64,000 bases of DNA from Phycicoccus duodecadis (GCF_002846495.1 NZ_PJNE01000001.1:2666001-2730000), one strand, 5' to 3'. Positions 1 through 8,076 are shown, numbered from the stretch's first letter. Notes: generated by a model from the letters alone, not told the origin. Program-made: numbers and translations.

Positions 1-678
1 GCAGTGCTCGGAGTTGGCCTGCGCGAACATCATCAGCTCGACGTCGGTGGGGTTGCGGCGCAGCCCGGTGAACGCCTCGACCAGGTAGTCGACCTCGTCC
101 TCCGAGAGCGCCAGGCCGAAGGTGCGGTCGGCCTCCGCCAGCGCCTCGCGCCCGCCCCCCAGGACGTCGACGTGCGCCATCGGCTCGGCCTCGCGCTCGT
201 CGAAGAGCGCGGCCGCGGCCTCGCGGCTGGGCAGCGCCGACTCGGTCATCCGGTCGTGCAGGACGTCGGCGCAGGCCGCCCACTGCCGCTCGCTGAGCGG
301 CGTGGCCGACGCGATGCGGTACTCGGTGACCCGCTCGACCCGGCGCACGTCGACCCCGCAGCTGTGCGCGATGTCGGTGGCCTTGCTCGCCCACGGCGAG
401 AGCGTGCCGAGGCGCGGGGCGACGACGACCAGGGCCTCGTGCTCCCCCACCGGCGGGTCCGCCCACGGGTCGCCGTAGGCCAGGAGCCGGGTGACGGTGG
501 CCGCGGTGTCGTCGTCGAGCGCGGCGTCGCTGACGACCCAGTGCACGTGGCGCGCACCGACCCCGGTGACCTGGTCGGCCACCGTGCGCAGGCGGGCCAG
601 CAGGCCCGCGGCGCGGAAGCTCGAGAGGGCGGCGCCCCCGGGGACGGTGGTCAGCACGGGGACGTGCGACGAGGCCAT
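1..678 (-). CDS. purL: Phosphoribosylformylglycinamidine synthase, large type (5' part, runs off the window)
   Basis: The visible 226 codons are the N-terminus of the large, single-chain FGAM synthase, which turns FGAR, glutamine and ATP into FGAM in step 4 of purine synthesis. The reading frame starts with [15 protein letters not shown] at an ATG at 678. It matches the E. coli-type PurL N-terminal domain: the [14 protein letters not shown] helix, the [15 protein letters not shown] segment, the HDRMTES stretch, and AQANSEHC, where the window ends inside the start of the first catalytic domain. The small bacterial PurL lacks this N-terminal domain, which corresponds to PurS. A GGGAGAA ribosome site lies about nine bases upstream. 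purC ends 47 bases upstream on the same strand, so the two are probably co-transcribed. The glutaminase and most of the synthase domains lie outside the window. Confidence 0.95.
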   Translation of the reverse strand, partial: MASSHVPVLTTVPGGAALSSFRAAGLLARLRTVADQVTGVGARHVHWVVSDAALDDDTAATVTRLLAYGDPWADPPVGEHEALVVVAPRLGTLSPWASKATDIAHSCGVDVRRVERVTEYRIASATPLSERQWAACADVLHDRMTESALPSREAAAALFDEREAEPMAHVDVLGGGREALAEADRTFGLALSEDEVDYLVEAFTGLRRNPTDVELMMFAQANSEHC

Positions 679-725
679 GGCGGGGGTTTCTCCCGAGGGT
701 GCGGCGGCGTGGCGGGGTGCCGGTC

Positions 726-1658
726 TCAGGCTACCGGCCCGGCGGCGAAGGGCCGGCCGGTGAGCCGCTCGTAGGCCTCGACGTACTTGGCCCGGGTGCG
801 CTCGAGGACGTCGTCGGGCAGGGGCGGGGGCGCCTCGCCGGACGCCTTGTCCCAGCCGCTGGCCGGCGACAGGAGCCACTCGCGGACGAACTCCTTGTCG
901 AAGCTGGGCTGGGGGTGGCCGGGCTCCCACTGGTCGGCGGGCCAGAACCGCGAGGAGTCGGGCGTCAGGACCTCGTCGGCCAGCACGAGCTCGCCGCCCT
1001 CGAGCCCGAACTCGACCTTGGTGTCGGCGATGAGGATGCCGCGCTCGGCCGCGAGCTCGTTGCCACGGGTCAGGATGCGGGTCGTGAGGTCGCGGACGCG
1101 GGCGGCCAGTGCCGGGCCGAGGGTGGCCTCGACGTCGGCGTACGACATCGGCTCGTCGTGCTCGCCCTGCGGTGCCTTGGTCGACGGGGTGAACAGCGGT
1201 TCGGGCAGGCGCGAGCCGTCGGTGAGCCCCGGGGGCAGCCGCAGGCCGCTGACGTGCCCGTCGGCGCGGTACTCGCGCAGCCCGCCGCCGGTCAGGTAGG
1301 CCCGGGCGACGCACTCGACCGGCAGCATCTCGAGGCGGCGCACCAGGACGGCCCGCCCGGCCACGGCGTCGGGGACGTCGGTCGAGACCACGTGGTTGGG
1401 CACCAGGTCGGCCAGCTGCTCGAACCACCACAGCGACATCCGGGTGAGGACCTCGCCCTTGTCGGGCACCGGCCGGTCGAGGACGAAGTCGAAGGCCGAG
1501 ATGCGGTCGGAGGCCACCAGCAGCAGGAGGTCGTCGCGGGGGGCGCCGGTCGCGGGGTGGAGCGGGGCGTAGAGGTCGCGCACCTTGCCCGAGTACACGG
1601 GCACGTACCCGGGGAGCTCGAGCGGGGCGGGGGCAGCGGGCACGGGGGCGTCGGCCAT
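726..1658 (-). CDS. purC: Phosphoribosylaminoimidazole-succinocarboxamide (SAICAR) synthase
   Basis: Ligates aspartate to CAIR with ATP to make SAICAR in de novo purine synthesis. The protein has the family hallmarks: YSGKVRDLY near the N-terminus, [10 protein letters not shown], the [11 protein letters not shown] segment, and IADTKVEFG with [14 protein letters not shown]. At about 310 residues it has the usual single-domain length. The ATG at 1658 is preferred because a GGAAGGA ribosome site lies eight bases upstream; the in-frame ATG at 1667 would overlap that site. It is probably co-transcribed with purL downstream. It is divergent from the MarR gene at 1741, and the MarR operator at 1709-1729 is about 50 bases from this start, so MarR could also influence it; that is inference. 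Confidence 0.96.
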   Translation of the reverse strand: MADAPVPAAPAPLELPGYVPVYSGKVRDLYAPLHPATGAPRDDLLLLVASDRISAFDFVLDRPVPDKGEVLTRMSLWWFEQLADLVPNHVVSTDVPDAVAGRAVLVRRLEMLPVECVARAYLTGGGLREYRADGHVSGLRLPPGLTDGSRLPEPLFTPSTKAPQGEHDEPMSYADVEATLGPALAARVRDLTTRILTRGNELAAERGILIADTKVEFGLEGGELVLADEVLTPDSSRFWPADQWEPGHPQPSFDKEFVREWLLSPASGWDKASGEAPPPLPDDVLERTRAKYVEAYERLTGRPFAAGPVA

Positions 1659-1705
1659 GCGGGCCATCCTTCCAGCCCCGGGCGGCGCCGTCGCGCCGCG
1701 TCCAC

Positions 1706-1741
1706 TTGAGATAGATAGGCTATCTATCTATAGTGGCGCGG
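1706..1741 (+). promoter_or_regulatory. Promoter of the MarR gene, leaderless
   Basis: A -35 TTGAGA (1706-1711), a 17-base spacer and a -10 TATAGT (1729-1734) are followed by six bases and then the GTG at 1741. The predicted transcription start therefore coincides with the start codon. Confidence 0.75.
1709..1729. promoter_or_regulatory. Palindromic operator, probable MarR binding site
   Basis: AGATAGATAG and CTATCTATCT form a perfect 10-base inverted repeat around one G. It fills the spacer between the -35 and -10 elements. It is strongly AT-rich in a GC-rich genome and lies directly before a MarR gene, as expected of an autoregulatory operator. Confidence 0.75.
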
Positions 1742-2190
1742 TGACCACGGACGACCTCGCCGACGACCTGCTCCGCTCGGCCGCGCGCATCTCGCGCTGG
1801 GCCAGCCGGCACGCCGGGCTCGAGCTGCCCTGGGCCCAGACCCGGGTGCTCTCGCTCGTCGAGGAGCTCGGCCCGGCCCGGGTCACCGCCCTGGCCGCCG
1901 CCGACGACACCAGCCAGCCGACCATGACGACCCAGGTGCAGCGGCTCGAGGCCGAGGGCTACGTGAGCCGCGTCCCCGACCCCGACGACGGGCGGGCCGG
2001 CCTGGTGTCGCTCACCGCGGCCGGCGCCCGCGCGCTGGGCGAGGCCCGCCGTGCCCGCGCCCGGGCGCTCGAGCCGGTGATGGCCGGCCTCGGCGCCGAC
2101 CCCGCCCGCCTGCGCGACGCCGTCGCCCTGCTGGCCGAGCTGGTCGAGGCCACCCGCGCCACCTCCCCCGCCCTGACCGGCACCCCCTGA
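1741..2190 (+). CDS. MarR family transcriptional regulator
   Basis: A 149-residue MarR-type winged-helix repressor. Residues about 30-100 hold the DNA-binding domain: LSLVEELGPARVTALAAADDTSQPTMTTQVQRLEAEG is the helix-turn-helix, and RVPDPDDGRAGLVSLTAAG is the wing with its typical DPDDGR motif. The GTG at 1741 is chosen because a complete promoter places the transcription start on it and no ribosome site exists, so the mRNA looks leaderless. The MFS transporter starts 30 bases downstream on the same strand. The usual logic for such a pair is that an unknown ligand releases MarR from the operator at 1709-1729 and switches on both genes. Confidence 0.9.
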   Translation: MTTDDLADDLLRSAARISRWASRHAGLELPWAQTRVLSLVEELGPARVTALAAADDTSQPTMTTQVQRLEAEGYVSRVPDPDDGRAGLVSLTAAGARALGEARRARARALEPVMAGLGADPARLRDAVALLAELVEATRATSPALTGTP

Positions 2191-2219
2191 CCACCCCCAC
2201 CGAGAGGGACCCCGAGCCC

Positions 2220-3434
2220 ATGTGGCGTCAACCCAAGACCGTCTGGAGCGTCGCGTTCGCCTGCGTCGTCGCCTTCATGGGGATCGGCCTCGTCGACCCC
2301 ATCCTCAAGCCCATCGCCGACGAGCTCGGCGCCTCGCCGTCGCAGGTCTCGCTGCTGTTCACCAGCTACATGGCCGTCATGGGCGTGGCGATGCTCATCA
2401 CCGGCTGGGTGTCGAGCCGCATCGGGGCCAAGCGGACCCTGCTCATCGGGCTGGCGATCATCATCGTCGGCGCCGGGCTGGCCGGGACGCAGGACACCGT
2501 GGGCGGCATCGTCGGGTTCCGCGCCGTGTGGGGCCTGGGCAACGCACTCTTCATCGCCACCGCCCTCGCGACCATCGTCAGCGCCTCGCGCGGCTCGGTG
2601 GCGCAGGCGATCATCCTCTACGAGGCCGCCCTCGGCCTCGGCATCGCGGCCGGCCCCCTCGTCGCCGGGGCCCTCGGCGGGATGTCGTGGCGCTACCCGT
2701 TCTTCGGGGTCAGCGCCCTGATGTTCGTGGCGCTGCTCGCCACGTGGATCACCCTCCCGGCCTCTGCCGAGCGGCCCCAGCCGACACCGCTCAGCGCGCC
2801 CCTGAAGGCCCTGCGCCACCGCGGGCTGCTGACCGTCGGCGTCACCGCGCTGCTGTACAACTTCGGCTTCTTCACCCTGCTGGCCTTCACCCCGTTCCCG
2901 CTCGACCTGTCGGCGCACGGCACGGGCCTGGTGTTCTTCGGCTGGGGACTGTTCCTCGCCGTCTCCTCGGTCCTCATCGCCCCCTGGGTGCAGCGCCACG
3001 TCGGGACCTATGTCGGGATGGTGGGCGCACTGCTGGGCTTCGCGGCCGTGCTGGCCGTCATGGCGATCTGGACCGACGACAAGCGGGTCCTCGTGGTCGG
3101 CGTGGTCGTGGCGGGCGGCCTCCTCGGCATCAACAACACCCTCATCACCGAGACCGTCATGAAGGTCGCGCCGGTCGAGCGCAGCGTGGCGTCGTCGGCG
3201 TACAGCTTCGTGCGGTTCAGCGGCGGGGCCGTGGCGCCCTGGCTCGCCGGGCGGCTCGGCGAGCAGTCGGTGCACATCCCGTTCTGGGTGGGCGCCGGGG
3301 CCGTCGTGCTGGCGGTCGCGGTACTGAGCACGGGCCACTCGCTGGTGCGGGCGATCGACGCCCAGCCCGAACACGGCGCCGAGCGCATCGACTCCGAGAT
3401 CGAGGCCGAGGCCGTCACCGTCGGCACCGCCTGA
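2220..3434 (+). CDS. MFS transporter, drug-efflux type
   Basis: A 404-residue major facilitator with about 12 hydrophobic segments. The first helix ends in GIGLVDPILKPIADELGAS, followed by the loop-2/3 motif GWVSSRIGAKRTLLIG (MFS motif A), and a GAxLAGxL-type repeat follows in helices 4-5. The second half starts near residue 200 after a charged loop (ALRHRGLLTVG). The ATG at 2220 has a GAGAGGGA ribosome site about ten bases upstream. It lies 30 bases behind the marR gene and is probably the regulated efflux pump of that pair. The substrate cannot be told from the sequence. Confidence 0.88.
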   Translation: MWRQPKTVWSVAFACVVAFMGIGLVDPILKPIADELGASPSQVSLLFTSYMAVMGVAMLITGWVSSRIGAKRTLLIGLAIIIVGAGLAGTQDTVGGIVGFRAVWGLGNALFIATALATIVSASRGSVAQAIILYEAALGLGIAAGPLVAGALGGMSWRYPFFGVSALMFVALLATWITLPASAERPQPTPLSAPLKALRHRGLLTVGVTALLYNFGFFTLLAFTPFPLDLSAHGTGLVFFGWGLFLAVSSVLIAPWVQRHVGTYVGMVGALLGFAAVLAVMAIWTDDKRVLVVGVVVAGGLLGINNTLITETVMKVAPVERSVASSAYSFVRFSGGAVAPWLAGRLGEQSVHIPFWVGAGAVVLAVAVLSTGHSLVRAIDAQPEHGAERIDSEIEAEAVTVGTA

Positions 3435-3516
3435 GGTATCACCGTCCCGCGTCGCCCCCTCCTCTCCCCAGGACGCACGACCGACGTGCGCCACATCTCG
3501 CACAGGGAGAAGCACC

Positions 3517-4311
3517 ATGGCCACAGGAGGAGATGCCGCGATCGGGTTCGCGTCGCGGCTCGACGAGATCAACTTCCCGGAGTTCACCTGCAAGCTCGTC
3601 AGCGACGTCTTCGACGCGCTGGTGGCGTCCAACATCCGCCAGCAGCAGGCGCAGATCGAGCTGCTCAAGGAGACCGCGAAGACGCTGACGACCTACATCA
3701 ACGACACCAAGGACGACATCGGCCCCGAGGAGATCATGCAGCTCCTCTCGGCCGCGGCGCCGCCGGCCGACGCCACCGCGACCTCCGAACCCTCGAAGGT
3801 CGCGGTCGACCAGACCCTGACCGCCGCCGACGCCACCGCCGTCAACAAGGCCCTCGAGGTCACCGGGGGCGGGGTGGCCGACGACAACAAGGTCGCCACG
3901 GCCAAGAAGCTCACGCAGCCCGACGTCGACAAGATCAAGGAGGCCGCCGCCATCCGGATCGCGGCGAACAAGTACACGCTCCTGGTCGAGATGGTGAAGC
4001 TCGGGATGCTGCGCCTCGTCGTCGACAACGGCTCGATCGAGACCGGGCTGAACTTCCGGGCCTACGGCTCCGACTACTTCAGCACCCACAGCACCGACTA
4101 CTCGCGCAGTGCCTTCGACTTCCGGGCCAGCGCCAAGTCCGGCGGCCTGGTGTCGCTCTGGGTGAAGGCCTCGGCCTCGACCGCCTTCAGCACGGTGCGG
4201 GTCAGCACCACCGACACGGTCTCGGGCAACAGCTCGGGGGTCGACGTGCAGATCACCGGTGGCGTGAAGATCAACTTCCACACCGACTACCTGCCGCTCA
4301 ACCAGGCCTGA
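3517..4311 (+). CDS. Unrecognised protein A of a three-gene cassette
   Basis: 264 residues, no signal peptide and no membrane segment. Residues about 12-75 look helical and amphipathic (FDALVASNIRQQQAQIELL). Residues 78-130 are an Ala/Thr-rich linker. Residues about 140-185 form a helix followed by LGMLRLVVDNGSIETGLNF, and the last 70 residues look like beta strands rich in Ser/Thr/Ala, ending in GGVKINFHTDYLPL. The helix-GM-VVD-G block and the VxINFHT tail recur in the next gene, so the two are probably distant paralogues. AGGGAGA lies seven bases before the ATG. It is the first gene of a tight same-strand group. I do not recognise the family. The layout recalls scaffold or shell proteins more than an enzyme, but that is only an impression. 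Confidence 0.85.
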   Translation: MATGGDAAIGFASRLDEINFPEFTCKLVSDVFDALVASNIRQQQAQIELLKETAKTLTTYINDTKDDIGPEEIMQLLSAAAPPADATATSEPSKVAVDQTLTAADATAVNKALEVTGGGVADDNKVATAKKLTQPDVDKIKEAAAIRIAANKYTLLVEMVKLGMLRLVVDNGSIETGLNFRAYGSDYFSTHSTDYSRSAFDFRASAKSGGLVSLWVKASASTAFSTVRVSTTDTVSGNSSGVDVQITGGVKINFHTDYLPLNQA

Positions 4312-4325
4312 GCGGGTCCGCGGCC

Positions 4326-5057
4326 ATGCCCGACACCCCAGCGGTCGCGGACGTCGGTTTCGCCGACTTCGTCGCGGTCCTCCTGGTGGAGACGCTCGAC
4401 TCGATCGTCGCGGCGCACTCCAGCCAGGAGGACCGCCGGCGGGCGGTCGAGGAGTCCGCCGCGATGACGCCGGAGGAGTTCGCGGCCACGGCGGTGCCCG
4501 ACGACGTCGTGGCCGCCGCCCTCAGCCGCACCTTCCCCGGCGCGGACGGCGGCACCGCTCTGGTGGTCGGGGGTGCCGCGCCGCGCAAGGACGTGCTGGC
4601 CGACCTCGGGGTGGTCCTGGCCGACGGTGACGTCGAGGGGCGGCGGCTGACCGCGGCCGGGGTCGCCCGGGTGACCGAGGCGGTGCGGCTCGCCATCGCG
4701 CGGGACCAGCTCGAGAGCATCCGCGAGATCGCCCGGCGCGGGATGCCCAAGGTCGTCGTCGACGGCGGGACGCTGCGCTCGAAGCTGACCTTCTCGACGG
4801 TACGCACCGCGGTGACCCCGGCGGCGGCCCCGGCGGTGGCCCGGCCGCCGACACCGGCGGTGACGCCGTCCGTGCGCGTCGGTGCCCTGGACCGGCTCGT
4901 GACGATGCGCCCGGTGCTGAGCGCCGGCGTGCTCGACTCCATCCGCGACCTGCGGCTCACCGTCCGACCCCCGGCGGCCGACGACCCCGCCACGCCCGGG
5001 ACGACCCGGGCCGACGTGTACGGCGAGGTCGAGATCCGCTTCCACACGGAGGTCTGA
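4326..5057 (+). CDS. Unrecognised protein B of a three-gene cassette, related to protein A
   Basis: 243 residues. Like protein A it opens with a short amphipathic helix (FADFVAVLLVETLDSIVAAH). It then has LTAAGVARVTEAVRLAIARDQLESIREIARRG leading into GMPKVVVDGGTLRSKLTF, which aligns with the LTQPDV...GMLRLVVDNGSIETGLNF block of A. It ends in ADVYGEVEIRFHTEV, parallel to A's VDVQITGGVKINFHTDY. Between these lies a Pro/Ala-rich linker (about 165-185). It starts 14 bases after gene A with only a weak ribosome site and ends two bases before gene C, which suggests translational coupling. Function unknown. Confidence 0.85.
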   Translation: MPDTPAVADVGFADFVAVLLVETLDSIVAAHSSQEDRRRAVEESAAMTPEEFAATAVPDDVVAAALSRTFPGADGGTALVVGGAAPRKDVLADLGVVLADGDVEGRRLTAAGVARVTEAVRLAIARDQLESIREIARRGMPKVVVDGGTLRSKLTFSTVRTAVTPAAAPAVARPPTPAVTPSVRVGALDRLVTMRPVLSAGVLDSIRDLRLTVRPPAADDPATPGTTRADVYGEVEIRFHTEV

Positions 5058-5059
5058 GG

Positions 5060-5674
5060 ATGGAGCCCGCCGAGCTGGCCGGCCTGCTGGCCCGTGAGGC
5101 CGACGCGGGGGTCGCGGGCGCGATGGCGGCCGTCGAGGCGGCGCGCGTCATCACCCTCGACCACGTCGTGGCGCGGGTGGGGGCGGTGCCCGGCGGCGGG
5201 GAGCCGGCCTGGGACGAGGTCGCCTGGCAGGCCGAGCTGCACTTCCGGGCGGGCGGGGAGCAGGGGCCCCCGTCCGCCGGGACGTCGGAGGAGGTCCTCG
5301 CGCGGGTGCCGGCGGTGGTCGCGGCGCTGCCGGTGCGGGCGGTCGCGGGGGTGGGGGCCGGATGGGCCGAGCGGTTCGCCGGGCTGGGGGTGCGGACCGT
5401 CGGCGAGCTGGCGGCGGCGCCGCCCGGCGTCGCGGCGGCGTGGGCGGACGGGCTCGGGGTCGAGGTGCTGCGGCTGGTGGCGCGGGCCCGGGCCTGCGCG
5501 GTGGCGCTGCCCCCGCCGGAGGCCGCCGACCGGGGGCGCCGGGTGGTCGACGTGGCCCGCGCGGCCCCCGACGGCATCCGGGAGGCGGCGCTCTGGGCGG
5601 TGTGCGTGACGCTGCTCGGGTCGCTCGACGAGGGGGCCCTGGCCGGGATGAGCGTGGCCGACCTGCGGCGCTGA
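5060..5674 (+). CDS. Unrecognised protein C of a three-gene cassette, with a helix-hairpin-helix-like motif
   Basis: 204 residues, very Ala-rich. The N-terminal part contains ITLDHVVARVGAV and WQAELHFRAGG, the latter resembling the IRFHTE tail of protein B. Residues about 95-150 contain VAGVGAGWAERFAGLGVRTVGELAAAPPGVAAAW. This reads as a helix-hairpin-helix repeat of the type 'gIG..a..L...Gi.Tv.dLa..', found in DNA-binding and protein-scaffold domains. A GGAGG site (5048-5052) lies seven bases before the ATG, inside the end of gene B. The family is not recognised. The motif suggests binding to DNA or to partner proteins; no catalytic site is visible. Confidence 0.8.
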   Translation: MEPAELAGLLAREADAGVAGAMAAVEAARVITLDHVVARVGAVPGGGEPAWDEVAWQAELHFRAGGEQGPPSAGTSEEVLARVPAVVAALPVRAVAGVGAGWAERFAGLGVRTVGELAAAPPGVAAAWADGLGVEVLRLVARARACAVALPPPEAADRGRRVVDVARAAPDGIREAALWAVCVTLLGSLDEGALAGMSVADLRR

Positions 5675-5751
5675 GCCGACGGCCCGCGGCATCCCGGCCC
5701 CGACACACGAGCTCCTGCACGAGACCCCGCCTCGCAACCCTTGTCCGGTGC

Positions 5752-5776
5752 GCTTTTCGGGGTGACCCCGAAAAGC
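5752..5776 (+). terminator. Perfect 11-bp hairpin after the three-gene cassette
   Basis: GCTTTTCGGGG and CCCCGAAAAGC form a perfect stem around a TGA loop, 78 bases downstream of gene C. There is no T-run behind it, so it may be a terminator of the GC-rich type or a binding site. Confidence 0.5.
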
Positions 5777-5786
5777 TGACGTCAGC
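5775..5786. promoter_or_regulatory. 12-bp palindrome GCTGACGTCAGC
   Basis: A perfect palindrome with a TGACGTCA core. It overlaps the end of the hairpin at 5752-5776 and lies about 40 bases upstream of the -10 of the oxidoreductase gene. A regulator site is possible but unproven. Confidence 0.35.
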
Positions 5787-5826
5787 GCGGGGGCGGGCGC
5801 GGGGCCACGCGGGGGCCACCGTTCCG

Positions 5827-5832
5827 TAGGTT
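5827..5832 (+). promoter_or_regulatory. -10 element, leaderless start of the oxidoreductase gene
   Basis: TAGGTT followed by six bases and the ATG at 5839. No -35 is evident. Confidence 0.55.
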
Positions 5833-5838
5833 GGGGGC

Positions 5839-6759
5839 ATGGACCTCCGGATCTTCACCGAGCCCCAGCAGGGCGCCACCTACGACGACCTCCTGGCGGT
5901 GGCCCGGGCGGCCGAGGACCTCGGCTTCGACGCCTTCTTCCGGTCCGACCACTACCTGCACATGGGCGACGGCGACGGCCTCCCCGGGCCCACCGACGCC
6001 TGGACCACGCTGGCCGGCCTCGCCCGCGACACCTCCCGCATCCGGCTCGGCACCCTGGTCAGCTCGGCCACCTTCCGGCTGCCCGGGCCGCTGGCCGTGG
6101 CGGTGGCCGGGGTCGACCAGATGAGCGGCGGCCGGGTCGAGCTGGGCCTCGGCGCCGGCTGGTTCGAGGCCGAGCACGCGGCCTACGGCATCCCCTTCCC
6201 GCCGCTGCGCGAGCGCTTCGACCGGCTCGAGGAGCAGCTGGCCGTCATCACCGGCCTCTGGTCGGCCCCGGCCGGGCGGCCCTACGAGCACGACGGCTCG
6301 CACTACCCGGTGAGCGGCAGCCCGGCCCTGGCCAGGCCCGTCCAGGAGGGCGGCGTGCCGATCATCGTCGGGGGCGGCGGCAGGCGGCGCACCCCGTCGC
6401 TGGCGGCCCGCTACGCCGCCGAGTTCAACGCCCCCTTCTCGTCGGCCGACGACACCGCCCGGCTGTTCGCGCGGGTCGACGAGGTGTGCGAGGAGCACGG
6501 CCGCGACCCGCTCTCGATGGTGCACTCGGCCGCCCAGGTCGTGTGCATCGGCAAGGACGACGCCGCGGTCACCCGCCGGGCCGAGGCCATCGGCCGCGAC
6601 GCCGCCGAGCTGCGTGCGAACGGCATCGCCGGCACCCCCGAGGAGGCCCGCGAGACCCTGGGCCTGCTGGCCGAGGCCGGCGCGGCCCGCATCTACCTCC
6701 AGGTGCTCGACCTGGCGGACCTCGACCACCTGGCCGACATCCACGCCGCCCTGGCCTGA
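5839..6759 (+). CDS. Luciferase-like (LLM) F420/flavin-dependent oxidoreductase
   Basis: 306 residues with the luciferase-like TIM-barrel pattern. FFRSDHYLHMGDGDG follows strand 2, IRLGTLVSSATFRLPGPLA is the conserved second block, and MSGGRVELGLGAGWFEAEHAAYGIPFPPLRERFDRLEEQL is the signature of LLM proteins that mostly bind coenzyme F420. The closest match by eye is the actinobacterial TIGR03560-like group. The substrate is unknown. A -10 six bases ahead of the ATG and the lack of a ribosome site suggest a leaderless mRNA. It is convergent with purD, which ends 21 bases away. Confidence 0.88.
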   Translation: MDLRIFTEPQQGATYDDLLAVARAAEDLGFDAFFRSDHYLHMGDGDGLPGPTDAWTTLAGLARDTSRIRLGTLVSSATFRLPGPLAVAVAGVDQMSGGRVELGLGAGWFEAEHAAYGIPFPPLRERFDRLEEQLAVITGLWSAPAGRPYEHDGSHYPVSGSPALARPVQEGGVPIIVGGGGRRRTPSLAARYAAEFNAPFSSADDTARLFARVDEVCEEHGRDPLSMVHSAAQVVCIGKDDAAVTRRAEAIGRDAAELRANGIAGTPEEARETLGLLAEAGAARIYLQVLDLADLDHLADIHAALA

Positions 6760-6780
6760 CGGTCGCCGCGCGGCCCGCGG

Positions 6781-8076
6781 TCAGCCCGCGACGGGGACCG
6801 CGACCTCGCCGCGCTCGGCCTTCTGGGCGATGTCGCGCCGGTGGTGCGAGCCGTCGAGCCCGATGCCGTCGACCGCCGCGTAGGCCCGCTCGCGCGCCTG
6901 CGCCAGCGTGGCTCCGCGCCCGACCACCGACAGCACCCGGCCACCCGCGCTGACCAGGGCGCCGTCGGCACCGCGCGCGGTCCCGGCGTGCAGCACGTAC
7001 GCGTCGGCATCCGCCGCCTCCGCCCCGTCGGCGCCGGTCACGACGTCGCCGCTGCGCGGGCCCGCCGGGTACCCGGCCGCCGCCACGACCACCGTGACCG
7101 CGTGCTCGTCGGCCCAGCGCAGCGGCTCGAGCTCGTCGAGCCGCCCGGTGGCCGCCGCCAGCAGCAGCCGGCCCAGGGGCGTGCGCAGCCGGTCGAGGAC
7201 GACCTGGGTCTCGGGGTCGCCGAAGCGGACGTTGAACTCGATGACCCGCGGCCCCCGCACCGTCAGGGCCAGCCCCACGTAGAGGACGCCCACGAAGGGC
7301 GTGCCCCGCCGGCGCATCTCGTCGACCACCGGCCGGGCGATCCGCGCCACGACGTCGTCGACCAGGCCGGCCGGCGCCCAGTCGAGGGGGCTGTAGGCGC
7401 CCATCCCGCCGGTGTTCGGGCCGGTGTCGCCCTCCCCCACCCGCTTGAAGTCCTGGGCGGGCGCGAGCGGCACGACGTGCTGACCGTCGCAGATGCAGAA
7501 GAGCGAGACCTCGGGGCCGTCGAGGTACTCCTCGACCACCACCCGCCCGCCGGGCTTGTCGAGGCACGCGCGGCCGTGGGCCAGCGCCTCGTCGCGGTCG
7601 TCGGTCACCACGACGCCCTTCCCGGCCGCCAGCCCGTCGTCCTTGACCACGTGCGGCGCCCCGAGCGCCCCCAGGGCGTCGTCCACCTCGTCGACGGTGG
7701 TGCACACCAGCGCCCGGCCGGTCGGGACGTCGGCCGACGACATGACCTCCTTGGCGAAGGCCTTGCTGCCCTCGAGCACCGCGGCCGCCGCCGACGGCCC
7801 GAAGCAGGCGATGCCCGCCGCTCGCACGGCGTCGGCGAGGCCGGCCACCAACGGCGCCTCCGGCCCGACCACCACGAGGTCGACCCCGTGCCGCCGCGCC
7901 ACCTCGAGCACCGCGTCGCCGTCGGCCATCCCGCCCGCCAGGGCCTCGCACGGCACGAGCGCGGCGATACCGGGGTTGCCCGGAGCGGCGACCACGGCAT
8001 CGACCGTGGGGTCGAGCGTGAGCGCGCGGACGATGGCGTGCTCGCGAGCACCGGACCCGATGACGAGGACCTTCAC
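6781..8076 (-). CDS. purD: Phosphoribosylamine-glycine ligase (GAR synthetase)
   Basis: Second step of purine synthesis: ATP-dependent joining of phosphoribosylamine and glycine. The 431-residue protein starts with VKVLVIGSGAREHAI (the N-domain loop). It carries DGLAAGKGVVVTDD of the ATP-grasp domain, GPNTGGMGAYSP, and the metal site EFNVRFGDPETQ, ending with a C-terminal GAR-synthetase domain. The GTG at 8076 fits the family's usual N-terminus. It is preceded by TAGGCT and seven bases, so the mRNA is probably leaderless. It is divergent from the HelD-like gene. Confidence 0.97.
   Translation of the reverse strand: MKVLVIGSGAREHAIVRALTLDPTVDAVVAAPGNPGIAALVPCEALAGGMADGDAVLEVARRHGVDLVVVGPEAPLVAGLADAVRAAGIACFGPSAAAAVLEGSKAFAKEVMSSADVPTGRALVCTTVDEVDDALGALGAPHVVKDDGLAAGKGVVVTDDRDEALAHGRACLDKPGGRVVVEEYLDGPEVSLFCICDGQHVVPLAPAQDFKRVGEGDTGPNTGGMGAYSPLDWAPAGLVDDVVARIARPVVDEMRRRGTPFVGVLYVGLALTVRGPRVIEFNVRFGDPETQVVLDRLRTPLGRLLLAAATGRLDELEPLRWADEHAVTVVVAAAGYPAGPRSGDVVTGADGAEAADADAYVLHAGTARGADGALVSAGGRVLSVVGRGATLAQARERAYAAVDGIGLDGSHHRRDIAQKAERGEVAVPVAG

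Noticed and set aside
1959..3668. 569-codon minus-strand frame opposite the MFS gene
   Set aside because: Composition is a reverse-complement shadow (His/Arg/Gly/Asp runs) of a clear membrane protein gene.
3517..5674. The unknown cassette as part of a phage tail or contractile injection system
   Set aside because: No sheath, tube, baseplate, spike or AAA+ gene lies next to it, and the flanks are ordinary chromosomal genes.
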